The position numbers and the translations under genes were made by a program. 64,000 nucleotides of DNA from Ceratothoa steindachneri (taxonomy: Eukaryota > Arthropoda > Malacostraca > Isopoda > Cymothoidae): assembly GCA_963969495.1 (NCBI GenBank), contig OZ018329.1:144889521-144953520 (forward strand). Reading direction: 5' to 3'. Each line of letters opens with the position of its first letter. Within the stretch, counting starts at the first letter, position 1. Of this stretch, positions 57,313 to 64,000 are shown piece by piece. The notes beneath the pieces are model-generated. The model was not told the DNA's origin. It worked only from the letters and a program-made list of their open reading frames with translations, and searched no databases.

Positions 57313-58340
57313 ACTTTTACTGTCATGGCCAAAAGTTTAGATACAATATATATTTTTCTTCTTTGCATTCGTTTTTTTAAAATTCATGTGATTGGAATAT
57401 TTATCTTAATATTTAAATTATTACAGTCTTATCAAAAAGTCAATATTTCAAAAATAATAAGAAAAATTGCACTCTGGTGCTGTATATGTAGAGATGAGTT
57501 TCAGTCCCTGGAGCTTTTCTATTCGATCAAAAAGGTAAAACGATGAGATATATGGCTTCGATGAATGATATTGTGTAATTAAAATATATTTTATAATATT
57601 TTTGCAGAAATAAATAAAAGTTTCAATCTTTTTCTAGTCCACAAGTTATTATTTCCAAATAAAAACTTGTAACTATTGTTACTCTCGACTAAAGTGGTTG
57701 GAAATGCAAGGTTACAGTTGTTAGGTAATTACACCAAGGAGCAACATCTTTAAGAGCATTAATGACTTTAAAAAGAATGTTTACTCTTCTGTGAAGAAGT
57801 TTTCTGGAAGCCCAAGAGCTTCAAATGAACGGTAAGCTTACATCTTGATAAAATCCAAGCTAAAGGATCGGGTTGCTTCCAATGCCGATCTTTCTCACGA
57901 ATTAAAAGAAGCAGGTGTCACACTTCTGTGCAAACATTGAAGGGGAGACCTTTTGACGAAGATCTTGAGTCGAGAAGCTCACAAAAAAGTCTAATCTCAC
58001 TAAGAAGAACTTTACGGATAGGCTCCACGTTTGTAGGAAATATAGAAAATCGACAGCTGAAGACTGGAGAAAAGTGATATTTTCTGATGAAGCTCCCTTC
58101 CACTTGTTTGGAGCTTTGGGATTAGTTCTTGTTAGAAAAATAAAGGAAACCACTTTCAGGATCCTCAGTCGTGTCTACGATAAGCATGTTGTCACTGTCC
58201 ATATCTGGAGCTGCTCTTATCTAGGAGAACTGGACTACTAACAATTTCGCCAAAGAATATTGCCATTAACTCAATATGGTGCCAAAACGTGCTTCATCAG
58301 CCAATTTTCCCTACATTTCAGGACAAATTTGGGGATGATA
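57313..58340 (+). mobile_element. Tc1-like element (copy B)
   Basis: A copy of the same family as 39.7 kb and more complete. Left end TTTTACTGTCATGGCCAAAA, a shared non-coding leader of about 330 bp, then a degenerate transposase. The N-terminal region (57,690-57,900) is full of stops. The first catalytic block is clear, in one frame: NFTDRLHVCRKYR and DWRKVIFSDEAPFHLFG (58,000-58,110), where FSDE carries the first catalytic Asp. It continues with KHVVTVHIWSC (58,180-58,216), the segment usually ending VMVWG. The second catalytic Asp and Glu blocks are not recognisable and the 3' inverted repeat was not found, so the right bound is approximate. Confidence 0.75.
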
Positions 58341-60775
58341 ACTATAGTTTTAGAATGAGAGCGCAACTTGTCGCCAAGAAAAACCAATAATTAAATTTCG
58401 GGCTAAATAATAACATCAAACTTTTAGGACTTTGGCGCGCAAATTCGCGAGTTTGGAACTCAAGATATAATTTGTGAACGATAATCAAACTGGTGGTTGA
58501 TAAGCATAAGCCATATAATTGTGCTTAGTTAGGGGTGTTTATTGAACAGAAATGAAGCATTTTCATTCAAGATATCATTACAAATTTGGTTTCCACATGA
58601 CAAGCGATGTAAAGCAGTCCTAAAAAATAATGAACACCATTATAAATATTGGCTGAGCTCATCATTTCACTGTATTTATTAATAAAATATTTGGGGGCTC
58701 TAAATTTGGCATATTTCACAAACAGATTAAAACAAATGTAATGTTTGAATAGTTCTATTAATTTTCTTATGTGATAAAATATAGTAGTCATGACTGAGAT
58801 TTATACCTGGGCCTTCTTCACTTCTCCACGAGATCTCCATTTCGCCCTTGGAATTTCCCCCATCCTCAATTCCAAACTCCTCTCTGTAGCGTTCCATTGT
58901 AGGTTCCTTCCTCCTTTGAGGTACCTGTGTTTGGAAATTTGTGGTTTTATTAGCCTTTTAATCTCTTAAAGGGCTACTCAAATTCAATATTCTAAGTTCC
59001 TCGTCCTTTCGAAATTTGTTCAGGATAATTTGGATCCTACCCCACCAACACCTCGTTTTCTATTTGTTATCTTTCTCATTCATTACTTGATATGGAAAAC
59101 TTCTTCCATATACAAATGGATTGTCACGGAAGTTGCACTCCCTCCAGTTTCCTATTATAATCTCATTGGATTCAGTGCCTTGCTTGCATTTTTAATTATC
59201 TTAAATTCGCCATTTTTTTAACGAATCTCATTTCAAATCCTTTGACCATATGAGGGGTAATACTCGTGGATTTCTTGGATAGAAGTGGCTAGTTTTTACT
59301 TGAGAAACTTTTGAGATTATCTTTCAATTATTGATAAAGTAAAATCCGTATAATCCAATGGTGACATCGGAGAAATTAGAGTTTCAGAATTGATATCCAC
59401 CTTGACTTCTACCAGATTTCTTCCAAAGGTGAATGAACGCAAAATATTCTGACTATAAAAGTTAGTCATTTTTATCCTCTTTTCATCCTTGTCAAATATA
59501 TCCCCCCTCTTATGAAATGCATCTATTAATGATATCTTGTCCTTATAAATTTAATTAGAATAAAGATGAGTTCAAATGTTTTTATTCTTTGGATTTTTAT
59601 GAATTCTGGAAACGTTGTGCTTACATATAGATTAATTGTTTCGTAAGCTTGTATGAATCGAGTATAGCAATTTATTCGCACTTAATATTTCCATTCCTGT
59701 TTACTTTTAATTAAAATTCTGTTTTGATTGTAAGAATATAACTCTAGTATCAGGTGAAACGTTCTTGTATATTAGGGTACCAGGAGGAACTTAAAAGTTT
59801 TAAGCATTTTGTCTTTGCTATACAGCTATAGTCTAGTTGAAGTAAGTAAGTCTGACAACGAACTAAAGAAAGTTCAATTTAAGTCAGTTAGTCACTGATT
59901 GAATAAAGCTATATATGAATTGAATTTCCATTTCAAGTGCAATACTCGGTTCGAATCTTAAAAGTAAAAATTGATTGCTCATTTAACTTTTATTCTATTA
60001 TCTATTAACCATGTTCGGGAAATTGGAGATTAGAAAGAGTTGACCTATTTGGTGAAATTGTGGCCGATTCTGGACACTAAATGTACCAAGTAAGCGAAAA
60101 TAAATCGCTAGCCAACACTGGGATTAAATTATATCCCTGAAGAACTATTTGCTTTTACTTTGCTTTGATTCCGGTTCCAAGTGATATTTGAGGACAATTA
60201 ATGTATACTCTTTTACTATGGAAGGTAGCAATTAAAGAGATTGGATTTTATATTTTATTACAGATTTATCCTTTTCACTCGCTATTAAAGACTTTAAATC
60301 CGCCAAGTGAAATAAATTGTCTTTAAGTTGGTGAATTGAGTGAAAATGCGAATGTAAATCTTGACGGAAAAATGTATATGTAGGCTTCAATGTGTAGTAG
60401 ACTTCGCGGAGAGCTACTTAATTTCGAATAACAAGGTGAAATTATACCACTGGTTCATGGCTCAGTACCAATTAAGGTTCCTTCGTATGAGGAAGGAACT
60501 CTGGCTTAGAGGTGTATCAAGCAAAGTGGATGCACTTTACCCACATAACTGAATTTTGGAATTGATGTGATATATCAACTGATAAAGAGCTGAGGTGATA
60601 TATCACTTGAATATGAGTGTATTTACTACTGGGTGACGTAAAACTCATTGCCACTTCCGTCAGTGCTCATAATTGCATTAAGTGAAACAGGGTTAACTCG
60701 GGTTCGACAAACCCGCTTCATCCTATTGTTGTGTGTGCGTCACTTTTATTTTTAAGTGCGAACAGGTGCGACATC
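58341..60775. other. AT-rich sequence and the upstream part of E3
   Basis: No coding domain seen. The stretch just before E3 gag (60.55-60.77 kb) should be its leader; it has two GTGATATATCA copies (60,567 and 60,595) but nothing matching the LTR of E1. The 5' LTR of E3 is therefore either missing, highly diverged or of another family. Confidence 0.45.
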
Positions 60776-61965
60776 ATGTCTTCGTTCGAAATCTTTAAGG
60801 CACAAGGAGGACCTCTGGGTCTAACTGGGAAGAACCTAATGTCCTATTTCCAGGAAGGAGAGAGAGCAGCAAGAGAGGATAAAAGAGAAAGGTAAAAGAA
60901 GAGAAGGAAAGAGAGGAAGAGAGAGCAGCAAGAGAAGAAAGAAGAAAAAGGAGAAGAACGCAAAGAAAAAGATAGAATTCGTTTGCACGAATCAGAGATG
61001 ACAAGGACGAGAAACGAAACCCTATCTGTAACTTTGGGGACCGGAATCCAACAATTAGCCTCTGTCAAACTGCCTGTCTTCAAAGAAGGGGAAGAGTTCG
61101 CTTCATATTTAACACACTTCGAGAAGACCTTCGAAGTAAATCATTGAAACATAGAATCAGACATCGTAGCTAAATTGTTGCCCCTACTGAACACCCACCT
61201 GAGGGATATTTTTATTTGCCTACCCTCAGAAGCAACAAATGATTATTTATCGTTGAAGGCTGAGCTACTTGCCGCCTATAATATGACCGCAGATATTTAC
61301 CGTGTGAAGTTTAGATATTACAGAATTCAGCGCAATCAAACTTTCAGATAGTTCAGGTTCATATTACAACAGCACCTTAGTTCTGGCTTGACGCATCAAA
61401 AGTGCCCCATGACTACGATCCTTTGATCGATTTTATTCGTAAGGACCAACTTTTGGCATCACTTCAATCAGAAATCAGATCGTTCTTCAAAGAAAGAAGA
61501 TACATTAGTTTAAAGGATTGCATAGAAAAGGCTGACGTATATGCAGAAAGCCAGAATTGCTACCCCAAAGAAGGGAAGAAAGTGGAACCATCTTCTCCCA
61601 AATCGAAGGTAAAAAGGCATAAATTCAAGCCTCACAACAAGGACAATTTTGTCCAGATGACAGTCCATTCCAAGCAGCAGCCTGCTCGAACACCCGTCAA
61701 ACGAGAATTGCAGCCTTTCTCCTTTAATCCCCGTTCGTCAGCGTTCCCCAAGATTACTATTGTGTGTTATTCCTGCGGAATCGAGGGCATATGAGAAAAG
61801 ATTGCCCTCAAAACTCTCACTTAAGGAATAACTATTCCCACCAGATGCACCAGGTGAGTGTCACCCCTTCTCAGACACCGTCTCAATCTGAAACTCATCT
61901 CTCATCGAACGAATCAGGTCCCGCCCCTCACCAGGTGAACTTTTTGTACAACAAAAGCAACCCTG
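60776..61965 (+). pseudogene. gag: E3 gag (broken)
   Basis: Starts at ATG 60,776 with MSSFEIFKAQGGPLGLTGKN, matching the E1 gag start. A charged Arg/Glu/Lys coiled coil follows (60,850-61,000) with stops. The capsid-like region is shifted among frames until 61,402-61,794, where SLQSEIRSFFKERRYISLKD aligns with SLPTEIRAFVKDLRCQTFKV of E1. One zinc knuckle is split by a frameshift near 61,785: CYSCG in one frame and RGHMRKDC in the next. HQVNFLYNKSNPVG (61,932) closes gag and matches HQVNFIF in E1. Confidence 0.87.
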
Positions 61966-62410
61966 TGGGCCTTCAATACGAGACTGGTACGGTGAACGTC
62001 TGCCATATATCCGCCCTAGTCAGAGATAGCTTAGAATCACGATCCGTTCGCCATCGTGCATAATTACTTGAGAAGTGCTAATCGGTTCCTCATCGTTAAG
62101 TGCCTTATAGATTCCGCCTGCTTCATTGGCTGGGCCGAAGTAGTAGCAGCCCACATAAAGTTTTGTGCCGCTCTGATTAGGGAGAGCCCCAAAGTTTCTT
62201 CACCCCTGGTGGCTCATCTCGTGACCACCCGCTCACAAGTAAAGCGAGATTTGGATGCACCAGCACCCCTGGGTACCCCCGGTGCTTCAAAATATAGCCA
62301 TTTAGGGAACGACGACTTTACTAAGAAACAGAAGAAGGGTGAATCCTTTCGTCCTCTGCTGACTAAGGCCCAAAATAATACGCAAGAGTACATTAGAAGT
62401 GGCAAATAAA
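61966..62410 (+). pseudogene. E3 protease and linker (broken)
   Basis: TGTVNVCHISALVRDS aligns with EGSVNGCRVSTLVRDTG of E1. The DTG triad and some 30 residues after it are lost: the frame runs out at 62,063, and homology resumes in another frame at VHNYLRSANRFLIVKCLIDS and GWAEVVAAHIKFCAALI. The linker VTTRSQVKRDLDAPAPLGTP aligns with LTRGRAKKEAKEPVPLRTP of E1, which fixes the left edge of the integrase deletion in E1. Confidence 0.75.
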
Positions 62411-62429
62411 TTTCCTTCATCGTTAAAGA

Positions 62430-63410
62430 TAACCTCTTCTACCACATATTCTACAAGGAAGATCCCACAGAGTCTCGAGCCTTATGTGTTCCTTGTGCAA
62501 CTTTATTTACAAACCACACATGACAGTCTTTTCACGGGGTCACTTCAGTCACAAAAAGACTGCCCAACGATTTATTAAGTTCTTTTATTGGCCCGGTCGT
62601 CGGACGAAATTCTACGCTATTGTCGATCATGCGACATATGCCCAAAAAACTGCCATTAAGGGAATAGTTAAGCCAGCCCCCTTGCAGAAGAGCCCCGTAA
62701 TCTCAGAACCCTTCCCCAGAGTGGCAATCCAATTGGTTGGACCAATACACTTACCATTTAGTGAGGGCCATAGTTATGTCCTCAAGCTGGTCTATTTTGC
62801 CACCATGTTCCCCGAGGCTGTCCGCCTCAAGAAGATCGACAGCACTTCGTGTGCCGAAGCCCTTATCTCCATCTTTTCCTGCGTTGGATTACCGAAGGAA
62901 ATATTGTCTGGCCGAGGGCGTCAATTTACCTCCCATTTGATGGAGCAGGTAGAAAAATTACTCATGTGGAAAACCCTATTTACCACCCCCATTTCACCCC
63001 GCCGGAAATGGTATGTGCGAGGCGCTGAATGGGAATCTCAAGGTCATTCTGCGGAAGATTTGCACCTAGCCGCCAAGAGAATTGTATGTTATCTGCCAGT
63101 TTCTCTTTTTGGGTATAGAAAGATACCTAATAGAACTCCGTCAGATGTAGGAAGATGTGACGAAATCACCTACCAAATTGCCGATGTTAATCTGAATAAA
63201 TATTAGGCGAACTTTGACTGTAATTCCAAAGATCGAAGATTTAAACCCGGTGAGGAAGTTCTGTTATTACTCCCGACCGACAATAACAAACTGATAAAAC
63301 AATGTAAGGTCACCTACAAAAGGGTAGAGAAACGCGGTTTCGTCGATTATTTGGTTGAAACACCCAAGGGGAGGAAGCTTTTCCATATAAACCTCCTTAA
63401 GAAATAAAAA
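62430..63410 (+). pseudogene. E3 integrase (active site lost)
   Basis: The zinc region has TVFSRGHFSHKKTAQRFI and FYWPGRR; the Cys pair is present only in the neighbouring frame (CRSCDICPK near 62,625), so two compensating small indels surround it. The core reads PRVAIQLVGPIHLPFSEGHS, ATMFPEAVRLKKIDS, GLPKEILSGRGRQFTSHLME. The expected first Asp (VAIDLVGP) is Gln and the second (LSDRG) is Gly. The third (Glu) block is not preserved. The GPY/F module follows a stop at 63,206: RFKPGEEVLLLLPTDNNKLI and VDYLVETPKGRKLFHINLLK (63,239-63,405), with WKGPY changed to CKVTY. The reverse transcriptase begins about 130 bp later. Confidence 0.88.
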
Positions 63411-63539
63411 AAGGCGCGCAGGAGTAAACCAAATATTGGCTATAGACGAAGAATCGGCCATTGAATAAAATTACCCTCTGGACCCCCTAAGTTTAGTACA
63501 AATTGCATGCATAGAGCAAGATAGCGAATAGCCCTTGCT

Positions 63540-64000
63540 CGTATCAGATGTGATGGAATCGTTGTCTACCGAGCTCAAGATAAGCGGCCAGTTATTTGCC
63601 GCTCAGAGAAACCAGCTCACATCTCTCCTCAATCAATTCGGTGACGTCATCTCAGACATTCCATTTTGTACTACTCATTTTGAGCACGATATTAAATTGA
63701 CACCCCAAAAAGCTATTAGGTCCAAGCCGTATCCGTTGTCCGCGCATTAAAGAGAAGCTTTTAATACCGAGGTTGAGAAGTTATTAAATTTAAAGATAAT
63801 CGAGTCGTCAAAATCCGATTACTGTTCTCCCGTCGTCATGGTCAAGAAACCCGATAATTCTTATAGGATGTGCATCGAATTCAGAAAACTAGACGCTGTT
63901 ACCGTGTTCGACGCAGAGCCAATTCTTCTTATCGTCCAAAATCTCCATCTATTCGAGAAAGCGAAGTATATTTCAGAACTGGATTTGTGTAAGGCCTATT
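63540..64000 (+). pseudogene. pol: E3 reverse transcriptase, N-terminal part
   Basis: LTSLLNQFGDVISDIPF and FEHDIKLTPQKAIRSKPYPL lead to a stop at 63,748, then EAFNTEVEKLLNLKIIESS, PVVMVKKPDNSYRMCIEFRKL, DAVTVFDAEPI and SELDLCKAY, where the window ends just after the first catalytic Asp. FRKL and DAEP are near identical to E1 (MCIDFRKLNSVTVFDAEPIP). The palm and RNase H should lie beyond the window. Confidence 0.9.

Larger units (their letters stand above)
60776..64000 (+). mobile_element. Gmr1-like Ty3/gypsy LTR retrotransposon E3 (cut by window end)
   Basis: A second member of the E1 family in the broad sense. Domain order is gag, protease, integrase (zinc region, core, GPY/F), reverse transcriptase; the window ends inside the reverse transcriptase. 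It supplies the integrase core missing from E1 and shows that this part precedes reverse transcriptase. Protein identity to E1 is high in matching phrases (FEIFKAQG, FEHDIKLT, SELDLCKA), but the leader is unrelated. It is inactivated by many stops, frameshifts and active-site substitutions. Confidence 0.92.

Noticed and set aside
60699..60715. tRNA T-arm-like stem CGGGTTCGACAAACCCG
   Set aside because: The stem and TTCGA-type loop are out of register with a real T-arm and no acceptor, D or anticodon arm could be found around it.
1..64000. CRISPR arrays, bacterial operons, ribosome binding sites or phage genes
   Set aside because: None were seen. The transposon content, microsatellites and base composition indicate an animal genome, and no regularly spaced short repeats with unique spacers occur.

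Overview
The window looks like a repeat-dense, AT-rich animal genome, most probably an arthropod and perhaps a malacostracan crustacean. The taxonomic guess rests on the transposon families: mariner and Tc1-like transposases, a multi-copy arthropod protein family at 37.2-38.2 kb, an I/Nimb-type LINE and Gmr1-like Ty3/gypsy elements. I found no host gene, tRNA, rRNA, operon or bacterial feature. Every recognisable coding segment belongs to a transposable element and all of them are broken by stops, frameshifts or deletions, so most are annotated as pseudogenes.

Layout. 1-14 kb is AT-rich and low in information, holding a decayed mariner (7.5-8.4 kb, +), a 1.2 kb purine-rich satellite (10.3-11.5 kb) and a second, different mariner-type transposase remnant (12.2-12.7 kb, -). 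14,266-21,081 is a complete LTR retrotransposon (E1) with an exact 5-bp target duplication. 22.9-23.9 kb (-) is an old CR1/L2-like endonuclease remnant. 24.1-25.1 kb is probably a solo LTR related to E1. 25.5-25.9 kb has a long hairpin and TA microsatellites. 26.2-32.4 kb (-) is a near full-length non-LTR element (L1c, my label for copy 1) with ORF1 and an ORF2 carrying endonuclease, reverse transcriptase and RNase H. 33.3-36.2 kb is a hAT transposon with a near-perfect 8-bp target duplication and an internal ~128-bp tandem repeat. 37.2-38.2 kb (-) is a fragment of an arthropod multi-copy protein family. 39.7-40.4 kb and 57.3-58.3 kb are two copies of one Tc1-like family. 43.4-49.65 kb (+) is a second copy of the non-LTR element (L2c), followed head-to-tail by an internally deleted third copy (L3c, 49.66-53.2 kb) that contains an unexplained GC-rich block. 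60.8-64.0 kb (+) is a second Gmr1-like LTR element (E3) running off the window end.

The main biological observation is that both LTR elements have Ty3/gypsy-type proteins but a Ty1/copia-like order: gag, protease, integrase, reverse transcriptase, RNase H. In E1 the RNase H ends only ~420 bp before the 3' LTR, so no integrase can follow it, and the integrase C-terminal module sits before the reverse transcriptase. This is the Gmr1 arrangement. E1 has lost the integrase catalytic core and E3 has lost integrase active-site residues, so neither copy is autonomous as it stands. The rest of the window is a record of transposon decay with useful structural detail: paired LTR differences, a microsatellite expanded at the primer site, a hairpin array in the LTR, and CTCF-like motifs.
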